This document shows, piece after piece, positions 53,143 to 61,768 of a DNA stretch of 64,000 nt. Positions within the stretch are counted from its first letter, which is position 1. Every line of letters starts with the position of its first letter. The notes beneath the pieces were generated by a model, which saw nothing but the letters and a program-made list of their open reading frames with translations, was not told the DNA's origin and made no database searches. The stretch comes from Polyangia bacterium (GTDB taxonomy: Bacteria > Myxococcota_A > Polyangia > Nannocystales > Nannocystaceae), in the NCBI GenBank assembly GCA_030429545.1, contig JAUIFF010000001.1, forward strand, positions 1 through 64,000, in the 5' to 3' direction. The translations under genes were made by a program, and so were the position numbers.

Positions 53143-55014
53143 ATGTCCCGACCAAACGTCCCCGGTGGTTCCACAACAGGAGCCGGAAAACATACCGCGC
53201 TCTTGCTTTTGTGGTTGCTCGCCTGGGCGAGCTTTCCCGTGGCGGCAGCGGTTGAATCCCTCGACGTCCGTTTGACGATCGCCGGGGCGTCGCTGGAGTT
53301 GTCGGTGTTGTTGATGGCCGCGGGTCCCGTCGCCCTGGGTCTTTTGTTGTTGCGCTGGCTGCTGCACGCCGTCCGCGGCTACGAACGCAAGGTCGGTCTG
53401 CGAATCATTCGCCGCGAACGGGTACCCCGCTACACCAAGGTCGCGTTTTGGGTGTGTGTGGCCCTCACGGTTATCGGCTTGGTGCTGCTCAACCTCGGGC
53501 TCCAGAGCATCATCTTGGTGGCGACGGTTGCCGCCAGTACGTTTGTTGGGCTGCTGTTGTTGCTGATGCAGCATTCTTCGATCTTTGGCACGACCTCGAT
53601 CGTCGGGGTCGTCCTCGGTGTCGCTGCGTTGATCGTCGTGCAATCGGTTGCCACCGGTTTTCAACACGAGTTTGAGCGCCGGGTGCTCGGCGTCTACGCC
53701 CACATCAATGTCACCCGCACCCTGGGGATTGCCGAATACCGGCGGTTTGAGTCGTATTTACGGACGATCGACGGGGTCAAGGGCGCAAGTCCATTTGCCT
53801 ACTACACAATGATGCTCGCCCCGTTTGACCCCGAGGGGGGCCAGGCCAAGGGGTTGCGTTCGGTGTTGGTCAAGGGGATCGATCCGGCCACCGCCGACCA
53901 GGTTATCGACCTCAAAGATCACCTCGTGCGTGGCAGTGGCGAGCCAATTGCGCTCGATGCCCTGTTTTCGGAGTTTGAGTTGATGCCCGTGGCCGACCGC
54001 GACCCCGACCGGTTGCCCGAGGTGATCAACAACACACCCGACCCGCGCGGCGAAAATGCCTACGAAGAAGCGCTCAAGCGTTACCGGGCATTGCCCGAGC
54101 ACCTGCGGCAGGCCGAGCGCATGAGTGAGTTCCACATCGAGCGCGACGATGAGGACGACTGGCCCGAGTGGAACGACGACGAGGAGGCCGGACCCGATGC
54201 CACGGGGTTTGACGCCAGCAGTTTGCCGACCGTGTTTATCGGTTCGACCCTCGCAGAAAACTTGAATCTACAACAGGATTCACTGGTGATGGTGGTCGAC
54301 CCGGGCTCGACCTTCGACCACAGCGAAGAGCCGCAGTTTCAGTACTACCGGGTCGCAGGTGTGTTTCAGGCCGGATTCCAGGAGTACGACAGCCGCCTGA
54401 TCTACACCCACATCAAGGAACTTCAGCGGTTTAAGTTTCGCGGCCGCGACATTGTTTCGGGGGTCGACCTTCGGCTCGAGGAGCCCAACATGGCCTCGGT
54501 GGTCGGGGCCCGGATCCGCGGTGAGTTGGTCGGCCGTGAGTACCAGGTGCTGGAGTGGCAAAAGCTCAACGAGAACCTGTTTCAGTCGATCCAGTTTCAA
54601 AAGAACCTGATCACCATCATCCTTTCGTTGGTGATCACGGTCGCCACCTTTAATGTGCTTTCGGCACTGTGGACCATGGTGGTGCGCCGCAACGCCGAAG
54701 TTGCGATCTTGATGTCGATGGGGGCAACCGGGGCCCAGGTCGCCCGGATCTTCCAGGTCACGGGGATGGCGATTGGCCTGGCTGGCTCGCTCGCAGGTGT
54801 CGGGTTTGGCCTGATGTTGTGTTGGCTGGTCGAGCTCTACGGCTACACCCTGGATCCCGAGGTCTACTTTATTGAGGAGCTCCCGGTCGAAATCAGTGTC
54901 ACCCAGATCGGTTGGATCCTGGGCATGACCCTGGCCATTTGTTTTGTCGCCACGATTCCGCCGTCGCTGCGGGCAGCCAAGCTACGGCCGGTCGAGGGCC
55001 TGCGCTACGAGTGA
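53143..55014 (+). CDS. LolC/LolE-like ABC transporter permease
   Basis: 623 residues. After two N-terminal membrane segments, a further hydrophobic pair (about 100-150) precedes the FtsX/MacB layout: SIVGVVLGVAALIVVQSVATGFQ then a large periplasmic domain, then three C-terminal helices (NLITIILSLVITVATFNVLSALW, GMAIGLAGSLAGVGFGLMLCW, GWILGMTLAICFVATIPPS). MacB-core and LolE permeases move lipoproteins or other substrates out of the inner membrane. An acidic insert (EDDWPEWNDDEEAG) is unusual. No ATPase is adjacent. Confidence 0.88.
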   Translation: MSRPNVPGGSTTGAGKHTALLLLWLLAWASFPVAAAVESLDVRLTIAGASLELSVLLMAAGPVALGLLLLRWLLHAVRGYERKVGLRIIRRERVPRYTKVAFWVCVALTVIGLVLLNLGLQSIILVATVAASTFVGLLLLLMQHSSIFGTTSIVGVVLGVAALIVVQSVATGFQHEFERRVLGVYAHINVTRTLGIAEYRRFESYLRTIDGVKGASPFAYYTMMLAPFDPEGGQAKGLRSVLVKGIDPATADQVIDLKDHLVRGSGEPIALDALFSEFELMPVADRDPDRLPEVINNTPDPRGENAYEEALKRYRALPEHLRQAERMSEFHIERDDEDDWPEWNDDEEAGPDATGFDASSLPTVFIGSTLAENLNLQQDSLVMVVDPGSTFDHSEEPQFQYYRVAGVFQAGFQEYDSRLIYTHIKELQRFKFRGRDIVSGVDLRLEEPNMASVVGARIRGELVGREYQVLEWQKLNENLFQSIQFQKNLITIILSLVITVATFNVLSALWTMVVRRNAEVAILMSMGATGAQVARIFQVTGMAIGLAGSLAGVGFGLMLCWLVELYGYTLDPEVYFIEELPVEISVTQIGWILGMTLAICFVATIPPSLRAAKLRPVEGLRYE

Positions 55015-55017
55015 GCC

Positions 55018-56502
55018 GTGGGACGGTTTGCCCTGATTTGGCTGACGGCTCGCCGCATGTTGTTGCGCGAGCAGGTGGGTAGCGCTGCCCCGAACACGCG
55101 TAGCTGGGCCAGCACCTTGCTGCGGATCTGCGTGGCTATCACCGCACTCGCTTGCACGATTGTGTGGTTTCACCTGGGGCTCGGGGTTGGTGCCGACCGC
55201 ATGGTGGCGATCCCGTTGCTCGGCGGAGGGGCGGCACTCGTTGCACTTGCACTTTTTTGTGTGCGAATTTTGACCCCAGTCGTCGCTGTGGCGGTGTTTG
55301 GCATGGCCCTCGGCTGTGCCGCCCTCATGACGGTATTTGCCGTGACCTCGGGTTTTGAGTACGAACTCACCCGCCGGCTGTCCTCGCTCAACGGCCATGT
55401 GTTGGTCACCAAATACGGGCTTGGGTTTACCGAGTACGAGGACATGATTCGCGATATCGAGTCGCGACCGGGGGTGGTCGCGGCCGTACCGTTTGCCTAT
55501 GCAATGGCTTCGTTGGTGCCGGTGACCGAGGACACCGAGGGCCAGGCCGACGACAGTTCGAGCGAGCAACTCTCGCGGCGTCCGGCGGTGATTGTCGGCA
55601 AGGGGATCGACCCCGAGCGCGCGGCTCCGGTCGACGGGATCCGCAACGTGCTCGCCTCCAATTCCTACCGGGCCCTGCGGCCAGCTGACCCCCAGACCCA
55701 GCCGGGGATTGCCCTTGGGACCACGCTCGCCAGTCGCCTCGGGGTTGAGGTTGGCGACCAGGTGCGCATGGTGATTCCGGCCGACCTCGACGGCACCGCC
55801 GAGAGTGCCAACAAACCGCCGCGGTTTGCTGTGTTCGACGTCCTCGACATCCTCGACACCGGCATGGGCGACCTCGATCGTTCCCTTGCGCTGGTCCACT
55901 TGCGCTCGGGTCAGGCCCTGTTTTTTGGTGGTCGCAAGCGGGTCACCGGCATCGAAGTCACGCTCACCGATCCCAACGACGCCCAGGCCTTTGTCGAAAG
56001 TTACCTCCCCGGGCTCGACCGCCGGCTGTTTCACGCGATTACCTGGGAGCAGCAAAGCGCGAGCACCCTGGCGGGATTGCGACAAATCAGGCTCGCGGTG
56101 AGCGTGGTCCTCGGCCTGCTCGAACTTGTAGCTGCAACAGCTTTGGTCGCCAGCCTGTTGTTGCTGGTTCGCCGCAAACGGGTGGAGATCGCCGGGATGA
56201 TGGCCCTCGGTGCCGACGGCCGGTTGGTATTTTGGATCTTTGAGGCCGTTGGATTGGTGGCCGGGGTTGCCGGGGCCGTCGTCGGGCTATGCTTGGGTGG
56301 GCTTTATGTGGCCCTGGTTGCCGGATTTCGCTTTCCCTTGCAGGACGATGTCTATCCGATCGAGCACTTGCCTGTACAACTAGGTTGGCTCGACGCCATT
56401 GGCCCGGCAGTTGCAGCCATCGTGCTGTGTGCCCTGGTCTCGGGCCCGGTTGCCCTGGTCGCGGCAAAGATCCCCGTGCTCGAGGGCCTGCGCGGGCGCT
56501 AG
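55018..56502 (+). CDS. Second FtsX-family permease of the pair
   Basis: 494 residues, start GTG 55018, 3 nt after the preceding stop. Same overall fold as its neighbour: VAVAVFGMALGCAALMTVFAVTSGF, periplasmic domain, and three C-terminal helices (QIRLAVSVVLGLLELVAATALVAS, FEAVGLVAGVAGAVVGLCLGGLYVALV and the final segment ending VEGLRGR-like). A heterodimeric LolCE-like complex is the natural reading. The ATPase (LolD) must be encoded elsewhere. Confidence 0.87.
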   Translation: MGRFALIWLTARRMLLREQVGSAAPNTRSWASTLLRICVAITALACTIVWFHLGLGVGADRMVAIPLLGGGAALVALALFCVRILTPVVAVAVFGMALGCAALMTVFAVTSGFEYELTRRLSSLNGHVLVTKYGLGFTEYEDMIRDIESRPGVVAAVPFAYAMASLVPVTEDTEGQADDSSSEQLSRRPAVIVGKGIDPERAAPVDGIRNVLASNSYRALRPADPQTQPGIALGTTLASRLGVEVGDQVRMVIPADLDGTAESANKPPRFAVFDVLDILDTGMGDLDRSLALVHLRSGQALFFGGRKRVTGIEVTLTDPNDAQAFVESYLPGLDRRLFHAITWEQQSASTLAGLRQIRLAVSVVLGLLELVAATALVASLLLLVRRKRVEIAGMMALGADGRLVFWIFEAVGLVAGVAGAVVGLCLGGLYVALVAGFRFPLQDDVYPIEHLPVQLGWLDAIGPAVAAIVLCALVSGPVALVAAKIPVLEGLRGR

Positions 56503-56532
56503 GGCAGGGGGCAGGGCTCGGGTAAGCGGGTA

Positions 56533-56565
56533 CAAAAAAAGCCGCCCGAGTGGGCGGCTGTTTGC
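56533..56565 (-). terminator. Terminator of the TPR lipoprotein gene
   Basis: AGCCGCCC (56540-56547) and GGGCGGCT (56552-56559) with loop GAGT. On the minus strand the stem is followed by a run of T (complement of A-run 56534-56540), so it serves the TPR gene; it lies between two convergent genes. Confidence 0.88.
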
Positions 56566-56581
56566 CAAGCGGCTTGCTCGG

Positions 56582-57385
56582 TTAGCCCTCGCCACCACTG
56601 GCATCCCCACCTTCGGGGGCCTGTTTGAGCGTCAGCATCTTCTTGCGGGCAACATTTTTGGAGTAGTCCGAACAGCAGTCCATCCGGATGTAGGCCGACC
56701 ACTCGTCGAGGGCGTGTTTGATATCCCCCTTGGCCTCGTACACCAACGCCGCACCAGCCCGCGCCTTTTTGTCGCTCGGGTGCACGGTTTGGGCCTTCAT
56801 ATAGGTGCGCAGGGCCTCGTCCTGTTTGCCCTGCTCGAGCAGCACTTCACCGAGTTCGGTGTAGACGAACTCTGCTTGCTCGTCGTTTTCGGCCACGAGC
56901 TTGAGCACCTTGGCCGCCTCTTCCCATTTTTTGAGTTCCTTGAGTGCTTTGGCTTGGCCGATACCGTAGTCGCCGTTGCCCTCTTCGAGCTCAAATGCCT
57001 TGCCGTAGGCCGCGGCTGAACGGTCGAACTTTTTGTGGTTGAGGGCAACTTCGCCGAGGGTCGCTTGGAACTCGGCGTTGTCCGGTGCGCCGGCGACAGC
57101 CTTCTCGAGCAGCTCGATCGCCTTGTCGTAGTTGTTGTCCTCGTAGGCGAGCCGGCCCATGCCCCACAGCGACTCGGCGTGGTTTGGATCGCCCGCGAGC
57201 ACACCCTTGTAGATCGCCCGAGCCTCTTCGAACTTGTCCTCTTTGAGGAAGGCGCGCGCCGCCCCCAAACGCTTTTTCATGGACTCGGCCGCGGCCGCAG
57301 GGTCGACCTGTTTTTCCTGTTCACAGGCCGGCAAAAGCAACAGGCCTGAAAGTGCAATCACCCAGCTCGTTCGCGCCACAGACAC
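56582..57385 (-). CDS. TPR-repeat lipoprotein
   Basis: 267 residues. The signal MSVARTSWVIALSGLLLLPAC has lipobox LPAC. About five tetratricopeptide repeats fill residues 35-245, e.g. AEFQATLGEVALNHKKFDRSAAAYGKAF-like (34-residue period) and AEFVYTELGEVLLEQGKQDEALRTY. TPR arrays mediate protein-protein contacts; here probably in the periplasm beside the outer or inner membrane. It has its own terminator. Comparable proteins are common in myxobacteria; partner unknown. Confidence 0.86.
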   Translation of the reverse strand: MSVARTSWVIALSGLLLLPACEQEKQVDPAAAAESMKKRLGAARAFLKEDKFEEARAIYKGVLAGDPNHAESLWGMGRLAYEDNNYDKAIELLEKAVAGAPDNAEFQATLGEVALNHKKFDRSAAAYGKAFELEEGNGDYGIGQAKALKELKKWEEAAKVLKLVAENDEQAEFVYTELGEVLLEQGKQDEALRTYMKAQTVHPSDKKARAGAALVYEAKGDIKHALDEWSAYIRMDCCSDYSKNVARKKMLTLKQAPEGGDASGGEG

Positions 57386-57567
57386 CTCCGAGGTTCAGGT
57401 ATCACGACCCGGACCCGTTGGTCTATGAGTCACGGCCCGGGAAGTCTGCTTTCGGGGCTATTTGCCGGTCGAAGGCTCGCTGCGCCATCGTCGCTGTGAG
57501 GGTTTGCGGGCTCGGACATCGCCTTGTTTTCACAACTTGGCAAACGCCCTGTTACTCTGCGCCGGCC

Positions 57568-58773
57568 GTGAGCGACGAGCGTGACGATGGCAGACGCCAG
57601 GTGCCCAAACGCGTGGAGCGGCGCGACATCGACGTCGCCAGCCGCCACGATCCCAACAGCGGAAAAAGCCTAGGGATCTCACGGGTACTTCGGCGCGAGG
57701 TCAAAGCCGCGCTCGCGCGATGGGCCGTCAAACGCACCCCGGCCGAGGAACGCTGCACCCGACCCGAGGACGAGGCCAGCCACCCCTGGCCCGGCGACCA
57801 GCACTTTAGCGAGGAATACATCTTCGCCATTGTCCAGCGTGGGTTTGCCCTAATGGTCCGACTCGAGTGGCTCCCGGGCCGCGACCAGCATCGTGTGTGG
57901 ATACATCTATTGACCCCGCAGGGGGTCTGGGTGCTGCCCGGCGATGCCGGCCTTGTCGAGCGTGTCGCCGACGGCAGCCACTGGCGAGCTGGCGGCTTAG
58001 AGCTCGATTGCGTCCAGCCCCACCAGCGCTGGACCCTGCGGTTTCACGGGCAGCTTCAGCCCCGGGGACCACGCGGCGAAACACTCGACAAGCCCGGCCT
58101 GCGCTGCGGTTTTGAGCTCGAGTTTGAAGCCACCGCCCAGCCCTACATCCCCGGTACCGACGACCATCCGAGTTTGGTCGCCCGCCACCTAGGCGAAGCC
58201 GACTGGGACCTCTCGCTGCTGCGAACCCTCCGGCGCCGGAGAATACGTGGATATACACAGGTAGGAACCGTCATCGGCACCGCCAGCATTGGCTACGAGT
58301 TTATTCCACTCTACGCCTCGTGCCTGCGTGTACATACATGGGGCCCACGGGACTGGGGCGCCAGCGACACAGCTTTTCAGGTATTCGGCTCGTTGTCGAC
58401 CACGCAGCCGGGCGAGCAGGGGATCGGCGAGTCGGGAGCCCAACGGTTTTGGATGCACCAGGCCCATTTCCCCTGGGTCACCCTCGAAGGCGGATTTGTC
58501 CAGGACGGCGGCCGAGCGACACCCGTTGCCGACATCGGCATCACCCGCGAACAAACACCCGGACGCCCGGTACGGCGAGCGGGCTTAACACTTGTACATG
58601 CACAGGGCGAGTGGGAGCTAGAGGCCGAAGCTATCTCGCACCACAGTTTTGAAGTCGACGGACGAGGACGCATGACCGTGACCCTGGCCCAGTTTACCGG
58701 CGAACAAAGCGGCTGGGGCCTGTGGGTGAGTCTGCGGCGAATTGTTCCGGGGCAGCGCAAGCTGACGAGTTAA
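57568..58773 (+). CDS. Uncharacterised protein with lipocalin-like (CrtC/AttH-like) layout
   Basis: 401 residues from GTG 57568; the longer in-frame N-terminus runs over the divergent TPR gene region. No signal peptide. Long antiparallel beta content with WxxG turns (WGPRDWGASDTAF, FWMHQAHFPWVTLEGGF, TLVHAQGEWELEAEAISHHSFEVDGRG) recalls AttH/CrtC-type lipocalin folds and DUF7064-like proteins. I cannot confirm the family. Several TGYANNTRCA palindromes and near-matches lie within it. Confidence 0.65.
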   Translation: MSDERDDGRRQVPKRVERRDIDVASRHDPNSGKSLGISRVLRREVKAALARWAVKRTPAEERCTRPEDEASHPWPGDQHFSEEYIFAIVQRGFALMVRLEWLPGRDQHRVWIHLLTPQGVWVLPGDAGLVERVADGSHWRAGGLELDCVQPHQRWTLRFHGQLQPRGPRGETLDKPGLRCGFELEFEATAQPYIPGTDDHPSLVARHLGEADWDLSLLRTLRRRRIRGYTQVGTVIGTASIGYEFIPLYASCLRVHTWGPRDWGASDTAFQVFGSLSTTQPGEQGIGESGAQRFWMHQAHFPWVTLEGGFVQDGGRATPVADIGITREQTPGRPVRRAGLTLVHAQGEWELEAEAISHHSFEVDGRGRMTVTLAQFTGEQSGWGLWVSLRRIVPGQRKLTS

Positions 58774-59019
58774 GGCTCGACACAGGCGGCACGATGACGT
58801 GAAGGCATTCACGACCATCGGTTTTAATTATCCACATTACCTTTGCTTGGATGTGCACAGGTAATCTGTGATCCGGCAGTAGGCCGGGCGATTGTTTTCC
58901 AAGGGCCGTGCTTCGTAGCATCTATGACGATCGAGGGTCTCGCCCATGCCGGAGCGTGGCTGCAGTTTTATATTTCCCGAGTGCTAGATCGCACGAGTTC
59001 CTCGGACGTTGCGTGCACA
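58774..59019. other. Short intergenic stretch before the trypsin-like gene
   Basis: About 245 nt. An in-frame extension of the protease runs back to 58843 but has no signal-like start and no ribosome-binding site; I treat it as untranslated leader. It is AT-richer around 58820-58860 (TTTAATTATCCACATTACC) and may hold the promoter. Confidence 0.3.
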
Positions 59020-60027
59020 ATGCACAGACCTCTAGAGTTGAGCGGACAATCTCGTCGAGGAAAAAATCGCCCAGGCAAGGGTAGCGTTTGGGCCACGGCG
59101 GTTGTTGCGAGCATTCTGGCCCCAACCGATGCGACCGCGATGACCAACGCGCATGACTTGAGTGCGGAGGAATTTCCGCAGGTCGGTGCGATTGTTCGCT
59201 CAAGCTCGCAGTGCGAGCTCGAGTATGTCTGTACGGGCACCCTGATCGCGCGCGATAAGGTGCTCACAGCCGCGCATTGCGGCGATGTGGTCATTGGGCC
59301 AGGGGGAGAGATCGAGGTTTCGTGGTTTTTCACGACAGCTGCCCAGCTTGATGGTTTTGATACCGAGACCTACTCCGACTGCTCGGGTACCACCGATGCT
59401 GGGATTTTGCATCCACTGTCCCCCAGCCATCCCCACCCGGACTACAGTTTTGCGGCACTGCTTGATGCGACCAATCCCGGCGACTTTTTCGAATGGCACG
59501 ACATTGCGGTATGGACCCTTGATACCCCGATCGAAGAGATTGAGCCGGCGCCAATCCTCACCGCATCCGAGGTGCTTGACGTTGCAATGATTGAAGGTGA
59601 GTTGTGGATGGTAGGCTATGGTCCCGATTTAGTGTCGGGACCGCGACGACGTGGAGCACTAACTGAGCGACTGGATTATATTGCCAGTGAAATCGCCTAC
59701 AATGGCGACAGTCAACGCTGCAAGGGAGACTCCGGGGGGCCGACATTTCTCATTTCCCCGGAGCTCGACTTGCCGGTTGTGGTCTCGGTTGCCTCGCGTC
59801 ACTACGATCTCAACAACGAGATCAACTACAGTGAGTATCCCTGTGGCGCAATCATTGAGACACGTGTTGATGCATATGCAGAATTTGTCCAGGAGGTGGC
59901 CCCCGAGTCACGCGAAGCCGAACCTGTTGTGGAGGGTTGTCGGATGGGGCCACGCGAGCCGTTGACGCCGACAGCGATGTTGTTTTTGCTGTTCGGCTTT
60001 GGCCTTCGCAGACGAGTGAACCGGTAA
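59020..60027 (+). CDS. Secreted trypsin-like protease with MYXO-CTERM-like tail
   Basis: 335 residues from ATG 59020. An N-terminal basic region and hydrophobic helix (WATAVVASILAPTDATA) act as signal. LTAAHC gives the His, DIAVWTLD the Asp and RCKGDSGGP the Ser of an intact S1 triad. The C-terminal tail, about 25 residues (GCRMGPREPLTPTAMLFLLFGFG then RRRVNR), has the Cys, hydrophobic helix and basic end of myxobacterial MYXO-CTERM sorting tags, so surface anchoring or processing is likely. Substrate unknown. Confidence 0.87.
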   Translation: MHRPLELSGQSRRGKNRPGKGSVWATAVVASILAPTDATAMTNAHDLSAEEFPQVGAIVRSSSQCELEYVCTGTLIARDKVLTAAHCGDVVIGPGGEIEVSWFFTTAAQLDGFDTETYSDCSGTTDAGILHPLSPSHPHPDYSFAALLDATNPGDFFEWHDIAVWTLDTPIEEIEPAPILTASEVLDVAMIEGELWMVGYGPDLVSGPRRRGALTERLDYIASEIAYNGDSQRCKGDSGGPTFLISPELDLPVVVSVASRHYDLNNEINYSEYPCGAIIETRVDAYAEFVQEVAPESREAEPVVEGCRMGPREPLTPTAMLFLLFGFGLRRRVNR

Positions 60028-60447
60028 GCGTCGTCACACCAACAATTGTCTCGCCTATTCCCCTCGTCATTCCGAAGGCGAACGCCAATCAATCCTGCCA
60101 GCTCTCGTTGTTCGAACTACGCACCAGCCTCAGCTTGCCAAAGCTCGCCCACGTCGTGTTCCCAGGGCTACGGTCTTGGCTCTCAACCCCTTGGTAGCGA
60201 AGAAGTGTATAAGCAATAAGTCTATCCAACGAATCCCGCGCTCGCCACTATCGAGTCCTAGCCGGCCGACGATTCAATGGCAACCCGTCAACTCTTGTAT
60301 TGTTATAGCAGTTCACCCACGAGAAGTCGTTGTGTCTCCTCAATTTGGGTCCCCTCGATTTTTGGTACCTGTCGATTACACTTTGCCTGTGACGTTGGTC
60401 CGTAGGTAGCCACTCGCGCGACCTATTTGTTTGCATGTGAGGTATCG
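60028..60447. other. Intergenic region, no gene seen
   Basis: About 420 nt. The upstream open frames to 60427 do not extend convincingly and carry no motifs. GAGGT (60439-60443) 4-5 nt before ATG 60448 is the ribosome-binding site of the next gene. Nothing else is recognised. Confidence 0.35.
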
Positions 60448-61716
60448 ATGGGACTCTCCAGTTATTCGGTGTCAGTCACCGAGCTCCTCTCCGCGCTCAT
60501 CGCATCGCCCGATCTGCCGGCGATTGTACACAGCCTGTCCGATTCCGATCTCCATCGGCTCGTGCGCGAGGTCGGGATCGCCGATGCTGGAGAAATCGTT
60601 GCCCTGGCCACGACTCCGCAACTAGTCGCGTTGTTCGATGCAGAGCTGTTTGTCAATCAGGCTGCGGGCGAGCGCGAAACCTTTGACCGCCGACAATTTA
60701 TCACCTGGCTCGAAGTACTATCCGAGGCCGGGCCGGAAGTGGTCGCCCGCCGTTTCACCGAGCTCTCAGAGGACTTCGTCGCGTTTGCATTCCACCAAAT
60801 GATGCTGGTGTTCGAGCTCGTAGACTTGCATGAGCAAATGATTTCCGATGTCCGTATCGGTCGTGCGGTCGAGACCACTCTCGAGGCGAACCTCTATGAG
60901 GAAATCGATGGCTACCTGTTGCTGGCCCGCGCAGAGGAGGGCTGGGATGCTGTGTTATCGCTGGTGTTGGCCCTCGATCGCGACTACCGAGACACGCTCC
61001 AGCGGGTTGCCGACCGTTGTGTGGCGATGACCCACGAGGAAGTCGACAATCTCGAAGACCTCGAAGGAGTGTTGTCCGCGGCGCAGTCACTGGCCGAAGA
61101 TGTCGAGGGTCAACGCGAGGACCGACGGACACGCCACGGGTTTGTCGAACCCCGGGCGGCGCGTGCGTTTTTACTGGGCGCATGCCAGGCATCCGATGTG
61201 TCCACCCGCGACCCCATCACGGCAGCCTATTTTCGCGAACTTTCCGGCGATCCAAGCCAGCTTCCGGATCGAGCGAGAAATCCGAACCGGGTCCTTCCCC
61301 GGCTTCGCAGATCGACTGCGTCAGCAGGAAAACAAAAACCGGCTCCGGCGGTTTTGGCTGTGCAAGAACTTCAACACGTCGGATCCGCGACGTTTGCTGA
61401 CCGCCTGACACAAATGGCCTATCTCGCCAATGTCCTAGTCGCCGCTGGGACGATCGAAGGCCGGCGTTTCGACCTCGCACAGGCTTCACAAGCCGTGCTC
61501 AACACCGTGGCCTACGGGGCGACGCTCGAAGCTCGTCGACGTGACCCTACGGGCAACACAACCATATCCGATGTGCTCGCCTCGGTCGCAGCCGACCGCC
61601 TGTTTCGCCTCGCCTGTACAGACTTGACAAACCGGGGCTGGTTTCACGAACGCGAGTTTGCAATTGTGCATACATCGGAGGAGCTCGATGAGCTTTTGGA
61701 CGTCCTTGTCGATTGA
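60448..61716 (+). CDS. DUF6178-like protein
   Basis: 422 residues, helical, acidic, no signal peptide. Start ATG 60448 has GAGGT just upstream. The N-terminal phrasing LIASPDLPAIVHSLSDSDLHRLVREVGIADAGEIVALAT (in segments) recalls DUF6178 proteins of Deltaproteobacteria and myxobacteria, whose function is unknown. A flexible basic region (about 275-315) separates two helical halves. The gene precedes repeat array C. Confidence 0.7.
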   Translation: MGLSSYSVSVTELLSALIASPDLPAIVHSLSDSDLHRLVREVGIADAGEIVALATTPQLVALFDAELFVNQAAGERETFDRRQFITWLEVLSEAGPEVVARRFTELSEDFVAFAFHQMMLVFELVDLHEQMISDVRIGRAVETTLEANLYEEIDGYLLLARAEEGWDAVLSLVLALDRDYRDTLQRVADRCVAMTHEEVDNLEDLEGVLSAAQSLAEDVEGQREDRRTRHGFVEPRAARAFLLGACQASDVSTRDPITAAYFRELSGDPSQLPDRARNPNRVLPRLRRSTASAGKQKPAPAVLAVQELQHVGSATFADRLTQMAYLANVLVAAGTIEGRRFDLAQASQAVLNTVAYGATLEARRRDPTGNTTISDVLASVAADRLFRLACTDLTNRGWFHEREFAIVHTSEELDELLDVLVD

Positions 61717-61768
61717 GATATCGTACCCGTCCCGAGTCGTCTCCTTGAGCCTGGGGTAGGCCCCATCT

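Larger units (their letters stand above)
2867..59880. repeat. Dispersed palindrome TGYANNTRCA, at least 36 exact sites
   Basis: Exact 10-mers start at 2867, 5503, 5845, 8679, 9611, 10505, 15166, 16756, 20816, 21345, 24209, 27649, 29274, 30534, 31350, 33103, 35355, 36253, 38204, 38556, 39300, 40689, 42335, 43254, 44026, 45143, 45881, 46540, 47551, 51390, 52118, 55242, 56127, 58329, 58593 and 59871. By base composition (about 64% GC) I would expect only about one or two. Flanks favour T, G or C before and A or C after. Nearly all lie in coding DNA, in more than one reading frame, so they are DNA-level signals. Many one-mismatch relatives (e.g. TGTGCATACA near 61665) were not counted. Confidence 0.85.
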
